DNA of 64,000 nt from Selenomonadaceae bacterium (GTDB taxonomy: Bacteria; Bacillota; Negativicutes; Selenomonadales; Selenomonadaceae): contig JAFRRH010000050.1 in assembly GCA_017428215.1 (NCBI GenBank), positions 42,351-106,350 of the forward strand, in the 5' to 3' direction. The notes beneath the pieces are model-generated. The model searched no databases, was not told the DNA's origin, and saw nothing but the letters and a program-made list of their open reading frames with translations. The translations under genes were made by a program, and so were the position numbers. Below are positions 24,026-31,981 of this stretch, piece after piece (positions within the stretch are counted from its first letter, which is position 1; the number at the start of each line of letters is the position of its first letter).

Positions 24026-24124
24026 CTACTTGAAGAGCAAGTCGAGCACTTCCCAGACGCCATACGCGACGACGGCTGAGGACACTGTCTTTAGGAGCCA
24101 AAGCAGAACCTTCAAAATCAACAC
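24026..24124 (-). CDS. Small hydrophobic peptide 2 (type I toxin-like)
   Basis: A 32-codon frame starts at GTG 24124 (TTG at 24121 and 24115 also possible) after AAGGAAAGG and a G7 run. The peptide reads MLILKVLLWLLKTVSS then AVVAYGVWEVLDLLFK: a single hydrophobic helix with scattered charges. It shares LW-LKTV, YGV, VLD and FK with peptide 1 at matching positions, so the two are paralogous. Promoter (24199-24171), terminator and opposing antisense promoter are arranged exactly as in unit 1. The G run in the translation-initiation region could tune expression by slippage. Confidence 0.68.
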   Translation of the reverse strand: MLILKVLLWLLKTVSSAVVAYGVWEVLDLLFK

Positions 24125-24170
24125 CCCCCCTTTCCTTAAGCTGGATCGGGATCGCAGCGTTGATAGGAGG

Positions 24171-24199
24171 AGTATACAGCGGAGGGAATGATATTTCAA
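24171..24199 (-). promoter_or_regulatory. Promoter of peptide-2 mRNA
   Basis: TTGAAA (24199-24194), 17 bp, TATACT (24176-24171). Confidence 0.7.
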
Positions 24200-24200
24200 C

Positions 24201-24228
24201 TTGCAAAAGTTTTTAGGGCTGATATAAT
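24201..24228 (+). promoter_or_regulatory. Convergent (antisense) promoter of array unit 3
   Basis: TTGCAA (24201-24206), 16 bp, TATAAT (24223-24228). The matching toxin gene is missing; only the hairpin and about 15 bp of 3' untranslated sequence remain. Confidence 0.65.
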
Positions 24229-24276
24229 GTGCGTAGAAGCCAAAGAACAATCATGTAGTTCCAACTGGAGTCCCAA

Positions 24277-24325
24277 ACGCAAAAAATCCCCCATCAGGTC
24301 GGCGAAACCTTTTGGGGGATTGCGT
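24277..24325 (-). terminator. Third copy of the array hairpin, probably ending the DUF192 operon
   Basis: AATCCCCC (24285-24292) and GGGGGATT (24314-24321) form the hairpin, with an A/T run giving a minus-strand tail. It lies about 40 bp after the DUF192 stop codon. Sequence beside it (gttactcttaacgcttt) nearly matches that beside copy 1, so it is the relic of a third toxin unit. Confidence 0.75.
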
Positions 24326-24346
24326 TACTCTTAACGCTTTCTAAGG

Positions 24347-24372
24347 GACGAAGTGCGATATTTTCAGGCTTG
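24347..24372. repeat. Direct repeat, right copy
   Basis: This 26 bp sequence matches 23514-23539 except at one base. The stop codon of the DUF192 gene lies inside it. Internal promoter regions of the array (gatatttcaacttgcaaaag) resemble the end of this repeat, suggesting unit duplication by recombination. Confidence 0.85.
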
Positions 24373-24696
24373 CAAAAGTTTTTGTCCGACGACGAGATTT
24401 AAACGTTTAGCTTCGCCGCTTGGCAATTCAAGTGCTCCCCACGCTCCGAAGCAAAAACTTATTCCCAGCCACGGAGTTAAGTCGTGCACAATTTTTTTAA
24501 TGCAAAAGTTCTCGTCAAGATAAATTACGTCGATTGCAAATCGCATGAAAAGCATATGCACACTATTACACGGCGCAAGCAATAAGCCACGCCCCGCCGC
24601 AAGCCGACTACGGAACATCAGCCCGCGCAGACGTTTAAAAAAATTGTCGGCAAGTTCAATCTCAAGCGTTGCACCGTTGATTAAAAATTTTTCCAC
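24364..24696 (-). CDS. DUF192 family protein
   Basis: The 110 aa protein shows the DUF192 pattern: RLRGLMFRSRLAAGRGLLLAPCNSVHMLFMRFAIDVIYLDE, then WLGISFCFGAWGALELPSGEAKR. Members are small beta-barrel proteins, some exported; this one has no signal peptide. The function is unknown. The start is GTG at 24696 behind AAGGTG. It follows the small membrane protein gene by six bases, and its last codons fall inside the right direct repeat. Confidence 0.85.
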   Translation of the reverse strand: MEKFLINGATLEIELADNFFKRLRGLMFRSRLAAGRGLLLAPCNSVHMLFMRFAIDVIYLDENFCIKKIVHDLTPWLGISFCFGAWGALELPSGEAKRLNLVVGQKLLQA

Positions 24697-24702
24697 GCCA
24701 CA

Positions 24703-25068
24703 TCACCTTGAAATTTTTGCTAATGCCAAGAGCGCAAACCCAATCGCAAGTACGATAAACAAAACCGGCAATGCGATAAAAAACATCAGCGCGGCAAAAG
24801 CTACCCCGATTAAAAGTGCTCCGATTTGTGCAAGTCGATTGCCGTTTAACACAGCGCGAACAAACGATCCCAAAAGCCGCGTAAAAATATTTGAATTGCC
24901 GTAGCTTACATAAGTTTTGTAAGTTCTGCGCGTGTTGAAGTTGTATTCGCTAAAATTTTCTTCGGACGAATGACCGCCTTGCGTTGAGTCCGCGTCAATC
25001 GTCACGCCGTTGAAAAATTTTTTCTCCGTGCGCGTCATTTCACGGACATTGCCTTCATTATCTTGCAT
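24703..25068 (-). CDS. Small membrane protein
   Basis: The 121 aa protein has a polar N-terminal half (1-75) with FSEYNFNTRRTYKTYVSYGN. Hydrophobic segments at about 82-118 (AQIGALLIGVAFAALMFFIALPVLFIVLAIGFALLAL) are probably two short helices. I cannot name a family. The start overlaps the end of cbiK by 11 bp and is preceded by GGAGG. It belongs to the glmM-cbiK-DUF192 minus operon. Confidence 0.6.
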   Translation of the reverse strand: MQDNEGNVREMTRTEKKFFNGVTIDADSTQGGHSSEENFSEYNFNTRRTYKTYVSYGNSNIFTRLLGSFVRAVLNGNRLAQIGALLIGVAFAALMFFIALPVLFIVLAIGFALLALAKISR

Positions 25069-25798
25069 TTAATCTTTCCTCCAATTTTTTTACGTAAAGT
25101 TCACGGAAATTTTTATATGAGCCTAAGCCCTCACGAATCACACGAACTTTATAGCCGAGCGCACAAAGTCGATTAAACCAAATCCCTACAATATCTTTCG
25201 CCACGTGAACGCCGCCATTAAATAACAGCGGTGCCAATAAAATTTTATCTGCGCGGGAAATTTTTAATCGCTTAACAACGTCGTCGAAATTCGGCGTGTC
25301 AGTTTCCTCTATAACGCCAATATGGACTTTATCGCCCGTCAATCGTTGAAGATTTTCATAAACGGGATTGTGCCTATGCGGCGATCCATGCCCGATTAAA
25401 ACTAAATCCTCGTCAACGTCGCACTTAAAGCAGTCTAATATCGTCAACAAAATTTTTCCGTCAAGCGGTTCACTCATCAGCGGCGAAATTATTTCAACGT
25501 CAGCCGCCGCGCAGATTTTTATTTTGTTGTCAAACTCTTCACCGGGCGTTAAATGTGTTGGCAATACAAAAATTTTCTCGAATCCCTCGACGCGAAGTTT
25601 AGAAATTTCTTCGGCGGGTGTTCGGATAAATATTCCTCGACGTGCCAATTTTTTTATCATAAAGTTTGCCGTGAACGCTTGCCGTACTTCATACGCGGGA
25701 AATTTTTCTTTAATCTCCGCCGCTAATTTATCGAAAGTTTTTTCGCGTATCGAATCATCTGCCGAGCCAAAACTTGTCAAAAGTATTGCGTCAACCAC
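25058..25798 (-). CDS. cbiK: Anaerobic sirohydrochlorin cobaltochelatase CbiK
   Basis: The protein opens VDAILLTSFGS and has FEKIFVLPTHLTPGEEFD with the first metal-binding His, then LVLIGHGSPHRHNP with the second. LLAPLLFNGGVHVAKDIVG is the third conserved block. It inserts Co2+ into sirohydrochlorin early in anaerobic B12 synthesis. I chose GTG at 25798, which gives the normal N-terminus; TTG codons at 25810 and 25822 lie within glmM and lack SD spacing. The start overlaps glmM by 8 bp. Other cbi genes are at 41629-44204. Confidence 0.88.
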   Translation of the reverse strand: MVDAILLTSFGSADDSIREKTFDKLAAEIKEKFPAYEVRQAFTANFMIKKLARRGIFIRTPAEEISKLRVEGFEKIFVLPTHLTPGEEFDNKIKICAAADVEIISPLMSEPLDGKILLTILDCFKCDVDEDLVLIGHGSPHRHNPVYENLQRLTGDKVHIGVIEETDTPNFDDVVKRLKISRADKILLAPLLFNGGVHVAKDIVGIWFNRLCALGYKVRVIREGLGSYKNFRELYVKKLEERLNAR

Positions 25799-27140
25799 TG
25801 ACCTTTTCAACCTCCGCCGCAATTTTGTTGCAAATCCTGTTGAGCTGATTTTTATCGGGACCTTCAGCCATGACGCGAATCAAAGGTTCAGTGCCCGAAG
25901 GTCTAACTAAAATTCTGCCCGTCGTCCCAAGCTCGGCTTCGCCCTCAGCAATGGCAAGCTTAACCGCCGCCGAATTTTTGCAAGCCTCTTTATTTTTAAC
26001 TTTGACATTGAGCAAAACTTGCGGATAAGTCGTCATCAGCGCGTTGAGTTCGCTAGCCTTAGCTTTGAATTTTTTCATAGCAGTTAAGACTTGCAGAGCA
26101 GTTATCAAGCCGTCGCCCGTCGTCGAGTAATCCGAAAAGATTATGTGCCCAGATTGTTCGCCGCCGAGCCGGTGATTATTCGCCAGCATATTTTCTAAAA
26201 CATATCTGTCGCCAACCGCCGTAATCTCGCAACTCAAGCCGAGTTCCGTCAACGCTTGCCGAAAACCGATATTCGACATGACGGTTGACACGACAGTTTT
26301 TTTCGGGAGCGCACCAACTTTAAGCATAAGTTTAGCGCAGATAATCATAATGTGATCTCCGTCGATAATGTCGCCGCGTTCGTCAATGCAAAGACACCTG
26401 TCCGCGTCGCCATCGTGAGCAATACCAATGTCCGCGTGATTCCTCAAAACTGCCAGTCGCAAATTTTCCATGTGCGTGGATCCGCAATAGTCGTTAATGT
26501 TGACGCCGTTAGGTTTATCGCCAAGCAAAATTAATTCTGCTCCGAGCCGTTCCAAAACAGTTGGCATTGCCTTATAAGCCGCGCCGTTTGCACAGTCTAA
26601 AGCAATCTTCATGCCGTCGAAGCGTTCAGAGGTCGTATTCATTACGAAACTTATATAATCCTCCAAAAGATTTTGACGATATTCAAGCCGCCCGACTTCC
26701 TCGCCCGTCGGACGCGAAAAATTTTTGCCGCTTTCCAAGTCACGAACGATTTGTTCAATCTCGTCCTCAACTTTATCCGGAAGTTTATAGCCGTTGCCGC
26801 CAAAAAATTTTATTCCATTATCTTGAAAGGGATTGTGCGACGCGCTAATTACAATTCCCGCCGCCGCGTGAAGTTTTCTTGCCAAATAAGCTACAGCCGG
26901 TGTAGGAACCACGCCCGCCAAAATTGCTCGACCGCCCGCCGAACATATGCCCGCGACTAATGACGCTTCCAACATTTCTCCGGAAATTCGCGTGTCACGT
27001 CCGATTAAAATTTGAGGTGCGCCTTCGGAATGTTCTCCGAAATAAATTGTTGCCGCCCGCCCCATTTTATATGCCAATTCCGGCGGCAACTGTGTATTCG
27101 CCTCGCCTCGCACGCCGTCCGTCCCAAATAATCTTGCCAT
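25791..27140 (-). CDS. glmM: Phosphoglucosamine mutase
   Basis: The 449 aa protein starts LFGTDGVRGEANTQL. The phosphoserine loop GIVISASHNPFQDNGIK lies around residue 100, the metal loop DGDADRC near 240, and GTTGRILVRPSGTEPLIRVMAEG at the end. It converts glucosamine-6-phosphate to glucosamine-1-phosphate for UDP-GlcNAc, feeding peptidoglycan and LPS. The length is standard. It is the first gene of the minus operon leading to cbiK and DUF192. glmS and the usual cdaA-ybbR neighbours are not here. Confidence 0.95.
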   Translation of the reverse strand: MARLFGTDGVRGEANTQLPPELAYKMGRAATIYFGEHSEGAPQILIGRDTRISGEMLEASLVAGICSAGGRAILAGVVPTPAVAYLARKLHAAAGIVISASHNPFQDNGIKFFGGNGYKLPDKVEDEIEQIVRDLESGKNFSRPTGEEVGRLEYRQNLLEDYISFVMNTTSERFDGMKIALDCANGAAYKAMPTVLERLGAELILLGDKPNGVNINDYCGSTHMENLRLAVLRNHADIGIAHDGDADRCLCIDERGDIIDGDHIMIICAKLMLKVGALPKKTVVSTVMSNIGFRQALTELGLSCEITAVGDRYVLENMLANNHRLGGEQSGHIIFSDYSTTGDGLITALQVLTAMKKFKAKASELNALMTTYPQVLLNVKVKNKEACKNSAAVKLAIAEGEAELGTTGRILVRPSGTEPLIRVMAEGPDKNQLNRICNKIAAEVEKVSG

Positions 27141-27280
27141 TTAATTTCCCTCCGCTCAAAAAATTTTCCCCGCCATTTTAGCTGTTATCGCCCGCCAACG
27201 CAACTATTCTTAGCATATCTGTTTAAAATTATAATGATTTTGTAATTGATAAACCAAAAGTAATCGGCTATTTATTTTGA

Positions 27281-27309
27281 TTGACACTTTGACGCATGAA
27301 TTATAAAAT
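27281..27309 (+). promoter_or_regulatory. Promoter of the activase-like gene
   Basis: TTGACA (27281-27286), 17 bp, TAAAAT (27304-27309), giving a leader of about 18 nt. Confidence 0.65.
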
Positions 27310-27333
27310 TGCATGTGGCGAGGTGATTTTTTT

Positions 27334-30300
27334 ATGAAAGTCGGAATTGATATAGGCTCCACGACGATAAAGCTTGTTGTCATGGACGAGGAACGGCTTA
27401 TCTTTAAAAATTATGCGCGGCATTTTTCTGAAATCGGCTCCGCGCTTACGAATTCTCTTACGTCGCTGAAAAATATAATCGGCGAGAAAACTTTTAAAAT
27501 CGCGTTGGCAGGCTCGGCGGGCATGGGCATTGCTAAAAAAATTTCGTTGCCATTCGTGCAAGAAGTTATTGCCTGTCAAACCGCCGTTGAAAAATTTATT
27601 CCGCGTACAGATACTGTCGTTGAACTTGGCGGCGAGGACGCGAAAATTATTTATCTGGGCAACGCGCCTGAAGTCCGCATGAACGGCGTCTGCGCGGGCG
27701 GCACCGGTTCTTTTATTGACCATATGGCAAGCTTGCTGTCAACGGACGCGCTCGGCTTAAATGCTTTGGCGGAAAAAGGCAAACAAATTTATACTATTGC
27801 CTCCCGCTGTGGAGTTTTCGCGAAGACTGATATTCAAGCACTTATGAACGACGGCGCGAAGAAAGCCGATATTGCGCTGTCAATTTTTCAAGCAGTCGTG
27901 AATCAAACAATCGGGAATTTGGCGCAAGGGCGTCCGATTAAAGGCAACGTCGCATTTTTGGGCGGACCTTTGCACTTTCTGCCCGAACTCAAAAAAAGAT
28001 TCGTCGAGACGCTCGGACTTTCTAAAGAGGAAGTCGTCGATACTCCAGACGGAAATTTTTTTGTTGCAACGGGGGCGGCTTTAAGTGACGAGGCTAAAGA
28101 AATTTCCGTAAGTCAACTTGAAGAATCAATTAAAAAGTCGGAGGCGGCGGCTAAGTCTGAAACGCGCAAGGCGGATTTTATTTTATTCGAGAACGAAGCC
28201 GATTATAAAGATTTTCGCGAACGTCACGATAAAGCTAAGGTTAAACGCGGCGATTTAAGCACTTATCATGGAAAAATCTTCGTTGGCATTGACGCCGGCT
28301 CAACCACTACAAAAATTTGCGCGATTGGCAACGATAAACAAATTCTCCATACTAATTACGGCTCCAACGAGGGTGCACCGCTTAAAATTGTCGTTAATCA
28401 GATTCGCGACCTCTACGAAAAAATTCCGTCGACCGCGCAGATTGCAGGCGTTTTTACCACAGGTTACGGCGAGGCGATTGTTAAAGCCGCTCTTCACGCT
28501 GACGGCTCCGAAGTTGAAACTTTCGCTCACTTGACCGCCGCGCAGGAATTTTGTCCTGACGTCTCATTTGTTTTGGACATTGGCGGGCAGGATATGAAAT
28601 GTTTTTTTGTCAAGGACGGTACGATTGGCAATATCACGCTCAACGAGGCTTGCAGTGCCGGTTGCGGCTCGTTTATCCAGAATTTTGCGCAAGGTCTCAA
28701 TATTACGGTTGGCGACTTCGCGAAAAAAGCTTTGACTTCAGAGGCTCCCGTCGATTTGGGCACGCGCTGTACAGTTTTTATGAATTCTAAAGTTAAGCAG
28801 GCGCAAAAGGAAGGCGCAACCGTCAACGACATTTCGGCTGGCATTGCGCTTTCCGTCATTAAAAACGCGCTGTTTAAAGTCATGCAACTCAAAAACGTCG
28901 AAGATTTGGGAGAAAATATTGTTGTGCAAGGCGGAACTTTTTACAACGACGCTGTCCTCCGTTCGATTGAAGAGATTTTGCATAAAAATGTTATTCGCCC
29001 TGACATCGCCGGACTTATGGGAGCTTATGGAGCGGCGATTTTGGCTCGTGAAAACTGCGCGGGCGTCTCGAAACTTTTATCTGCTAGTGAACTCGAAAAT
29101 TTTTCTGTCGTCACGAAATCTTATCGTTGCGGGCGTTGTGGCAATAATTGTTTGATAACCATGCAAAAATTCCCCGACGGCGGCAAATATTTTACGGGCA
29201 ATCGTTGCGAACGTGGCGTTGGCGGCAAGCCCAAAACTAATTCCGAAGTTCCGAACGCCTATGCTTACAAGTACAAAAGAATTTTCGATTATCAGCCGCT
29301 CGAAAATCCTAAGCGCGGTTCGATTGGCATTCCAAGAGTTTTGAATATTTACGAGGATTATCCGTTTTGGCACACATTCTTGACGGAGTTGGGTTATCGC
29401 GTAGAAATTTCTGCTAAGTCGTCCGCGCAGGTTTTTTACAAAGGTCTTGAAACTATTCCGAGTGATTCGCTTTGTTATCCCGCAAAATTGGCGCACGGAC
29501 ACATTATGGATTTGGTTGAGCGCGGCTTGACGAAAATTTTTTATCCTTGCGAGCCGTACAATTTCGATACGCGCTCCGATAATTTTTATAATTGCCCGAT
29601 TGTCGCCGGCTATCCGGAAAATATTCGCAACAACATGGATATTCTTAAGGAACGCGGCATAAAATTTATTCAACCGTTTTTGCCCGTTCACGACTTGAAG
29701 AAATTAAAAAAACGTCTTGCCGAAGAATTTGCCTCCGAAAATATTTCCGCTAAAGAAATTTCTGTTGCTGTCGATAAGGCGGCGGCTGAAATGGAAAATT
29801 ATCGGCGCGACATTCAAAATTTCGGCGACGAACTTTTAAAACGTATTGAACAGACCGGCGAACATGCGATTTTACTCGTTGGACGCCCTTATCACGTCGA
29901 CCCGGAAATTAATCACGGTATCGCCGAAATGATTCAGTCTTATAATTTGCCAATTCTCTCGGAAGACTGCGTTTATCACACAAAAGTTGACGCGCCGAAA
30001 ATTTCCGTCGTCAATCAGTGGAGCTATCACGCTAGACTTTATCACGCCGCGCAGTTCGCCGCTCAAAATTCTAACGTCACGTTGATTCAGTTAAGCTCGT
30101 TTGGTTGTGGACTCGACGCGCTGACGATTGAGCAAGTCAAAGAAATTTTAGAGGCGCACGGCAAAATTTACACGATGATTAAGCTCGACGAAGTTTCAAA
30201 TTTGGGCGCGGCACGGATAAGATTGCGTTCGTTGCTCGCCGCGTTGAAAAGAAAATCCCCCGTCAATTATTCGCCAAAAAAATTCCCTGAACGCCCGCAC

Positions 30301-31524
30301 TTTACGCCCGATTGCAAAGCTAAACACACAATCCTCGCGCCGCAAATGGCTCCGATTCATTTTGAACTGGTTCAAACGGTTTTGCAGAAATACGGCTACA
30401 GAATTTTAATTCCCGAACTTCCTGACAAAGCGGCGATTGATTTGGGCTTGCGCTACGTCAATAACGAAATGTGTTATCCGGCGATTGTCGTTACGGGGCA
30501 AATGCTCGCGACATTGCAGTCGGGCGAATGCGATCCAGATAACACGTCGATAATTTTATTTCAAACTTGCGGCGGCTGTCGTGCCACGAATTATATCAGC
30601 GTTATGCGTCGCGCCTTGAAATTTGCTGGCTTCGGGCAAGTTCCGGTTTTTGCGTGCTGGGGTTTGGAGGACGAGACTGACGCCTTTGAACTTAGCCGCG
30701 ATTGCCTCATGGACGCGATTAAAGCTTCGGTTTACGGCGATTTGCTTATGAACGTTTCCAACCGTATGCGTCCCTATGAAATTCGGCGCGGTGAAACCGA
30801 TAAACTTTTTGAAGAGTGGATGACGACTGCCAAAGCTGATTTGATTGACGGCAATTATTTCAGTTATCGGCGCAATATCAAGGAGATTGTCCGCCAATTC
30901 GACGCGATACCGATTAAAAATGTTATCAAGCCCAAAGTCGGCATTGTCGGCGAGATTTTGGTTAAGTATCACCCCGTCGCGAATAATTTTCTGGAAAAAG
31001 TTTTGCACGAGGAAGGCGCGGAAGTCGTTATGCCGTCGTTCGTCGATTTTTTCCTGTATTGCGCTCACGACGCGATTGTTAAGCGTGAACTTTTGGGCGG
31101 CAGTCGTAAAGATAAAATTTTCGCCGAGTTGTTTATCAAGTTCATTGAATTTTTCCACCTTCCAATGAAAAACGCACTTAAAAATTCTAAAAACTTCCGC
31201 GCTCCACACGATATTAAAGAAACTGCGCGGCTCGCTGAAAAATTCTTAAGCAACGGCAACTTGAACGGCGAAGGTTGGCTGATTTGCGGCGAAATGGTCG
31301 CGCTGATTGAGGACGGCGTTAAAAATATCGTCGGATTGTCGCCTTTTGCTTGCTTGCCGAACCATATAATCCTTAAAGGAACTTTGCATAGCCTCCGAGA
31401 AAATTTCGATAACGTAAATGTCGTTGCGATTGACTGCGACGCTGGCTCAAGCGAAGTAAACCAGCTGAATCGTTTAAAATTAATGCTAACAATCGCGAAA
31501 AAACTTTTGCCACGCAGAAAATAA
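27334..31524 (+). CDS. 2-hydroxyacyl-CoA dehydratase activase-related fusion (BadF ATPase x2 + DUF2229 + HgdB-like)
   Basis: This 1396 aa protein has two BadF/HgdC-type ATPase domains: one starting VGIDIGSTTIKLVVMD (residue 3), one starting VGIDAGSTTTKICAIG (near 314). Each carries the cysteines that bridge a [4Fe-4S] cluster in HgdC (GVCAGGTGSF and SRCGVF; EACSAGCGSF and GTRCTVF). A DUF2229 region (about 650-880) and an HgdB-like region (about 980-1390, with QTCGGCRATNYI) follow. Such giant fusions are common in anaerobes, but their substrate is unknown. ATG 27334 follows GAGGTG; an upstream in-frame ATG at 27313 has no SD. Confidence 0.85.
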   Translation: MKVGIDIGSTTIKLVVMDEERLIFKNYARHFSEIGSALTNSLTSLKNIIGEKTFKIALAGSAGMGIAKKISLPFVQEVIACQTAVEKFIPRTDTVVELGGEDAKIIYLGNAPEVRMNGVCAGGTGSFIDHMASLLSTDALGLNALAEKGKQIYTIASRCGVFAKTDIQALMNDGAKKADIALSIFQAVVNQTIGNLAQGRPIKGNVAFLGGPLHFLPELKKRFVETLGLSKEEVVDTPDGNFFVATGAALSDEAKEISVSQLEESIKKSEAAAKSETRKADFILFENEADYKDFRERHDKAKVKRGDLSTYHGKIFVGIDAGSTTTKICAIGNDKQILHTNYGSNEGAPLKIVVNQIRDLYEKIPSTAQIAGVFTTGYGEAIVKAALHADGSEVETFAHLTAAQEFCPDVSFVLDIGGQDMKCFFVKDGTIGNITLNEACSAGCGSFIQNFAQGLNITVGDFAKKALTSEAPVDLGTRCTVFMNSKVKQAQKEGATVNDISAGIALSVIKNALFKVMQLKNVEDLGENIVVQGGTFYNDAVLRSIEEILHKNVIRPDIAGLMGAYGAAILARENCAGVSKLLSASELENFSVVTKSYRCGRCGNNCLITMQKFPDGGKYFTGNRCERGVGGKPKTNSEVPNAYAYKYKRIFDYQPLENPKRGSIGIPRVLNIYEDYPFWHTFLTELGYRVEISAKSSAQVFYKGLETIPSDSLCYPAKLAHGHIMDLVERGLTKIFYPCEPYNFDTRSDNFYNCPIVAGYPENIRNNMDILKERGIKFIQPFLPVHDLKKLKKRLAEEFASENISAKEISVAVDKAAAEMENYRRDIQNFGDELLKRIEQTGEHAILLVGRPYHVDPEINHGIAEMIQSYNLPILSEDCVYHTKVDAPKISVVNQWSYHARLYHAAQFAAQNSNVTLIQLSSFGCGLDALTIEQVKEILEAHGKIYTMIKLDEVSNLGAARIRLRSLLAALKRKSPVNYSPKKFPERPHFTPDCKAKHTILAPQMAPIHFELVQTVLQKYGYRILIPELPDKAAIDLGLRYVNNEMCYPAIVVTGQMLATLQSGECDPDNTSIILFQTCGGCRATNYISVMRRALKFAGFGQVPVFACWGLEDETDAFELSRDCLMDAIKASVYGDLLMNVSNRMRPYEIRRGETDKLFEEWMTTAKADLIDGNYFSYRRNIKEIVRQFDAIPIKNVIKPKVGIVGEILVKYHPVANNFLEKVLHEEGAEVVMPSFVDFFLYCAHDAIVKRELLGGSRKDKIFAELFIKFIEFFHLPMKNALKNSKNFRAPHDIKETARLAEKFLSNGNLNGEGWLICGEMVALIEDGVKNIVGLSPFACLPNHIILKGTLHSLRENFDNVNVVAIDCDAGSSEVNQLNRLKLMLTIAKKLLPRRK

Positions 31525-31544
31525 ATTACAAAAAATAATTTTTC

Positions 31545-31904
31545 TCACGATTCGTTCCGCATAACTTTTTGTCCCCAAGCGTAAAGTTCATTCAGTGCGG
31601 GGATTAATTCCTTGCCTAAAGACGTTAATGAACACTCTACAACCTTCGGCGGCGTCGAAATGCACTCGCAACGCTTGATAAGTCCGTCTGATTCCAATTC
31701 GCGCAGTGATTTTGTCAACATAAAGTGCGTTATGCCGTGTATTCGCCGCTTGAGTTCGTTAAATCGCGTATTTTCCTTTTCGTGAAGGTACCAAACTATC
31801 GGCAACTTCCATTTTGACCCGATAACGTCCATTGCACAGAGTATCGGGCATTTTTTATTGACTACATCGCTTAACGTCGTGTCAATCGGATAATTTTTCT
31901 CCAT
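31545..31904 (-). CDS. HxlR-family regulator
   Basis: The protein begins MEKNYPIDTTLSDVVNKKCPILCAMDVIGSKWKLPIVWYL, the HxlR winged-helix start. RFNELKRRIHGITHFMLTKSLRELESDGLI is the recognition part. ATG 31904 follows AGGTG at seven bases. An in-frame ATG at 31961 sits on a TATAAT box and is rejected. HxlR proteins sense aldehydes or quinones and often control divergent flavin oxidoreductases. The divergent gene here is such an oxidoreductase, but it is broken. Confidence 0.85.
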   Translation of the reverse strand: MEKNYPIDTTLSDVVNKKCPILCAMDVIGSKWKLPIVWYLHEKENTRFNELKRRIHGITHFMLTKSLRELESDGLIKRCECISTPPKVVECSLTSLGKELIPALNELYAWGQKVMRNES

Positions 31905-31981
31905 ATAAACACCTAACTTTCTGCGTTCTAGCCAAAAATTCACTTCAATATTATACTTCATGCAGTCAAGGAGGTCTTAAC

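Larger units (their letters stand above)
23910..24130 (+). ncRNA. Predicted antisense RNA of unit 2 (3' end unknown)
   Basis: A transcript from 23876-23903 would cross the unit-2 hairpin and the peptide-2 coding region on the opposite strand. The 3' end cannot be placed. Confidence 0.4.

Noticed and set aside
23827..24250. Longer minus-strand frames (74-78 aa) covering the array hairpins and promoters
   Set aside because: They cross terminators and promoter boxes; the short 31-32 codon frames with their own ribosome sites are the conserved parts.
23611..24325. The three hairpin repeats as a CRISPR array
   Set aside because: Units are about 330 bp apart, differ in the loop, and each ends a transcript with a T run. 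There are no uniform spacers.
29077..29691. 204 aa minus-strand frame inside the activase fusion gene
   Set aside because: Shadow frame in a conserved coding region with no family resemblance.
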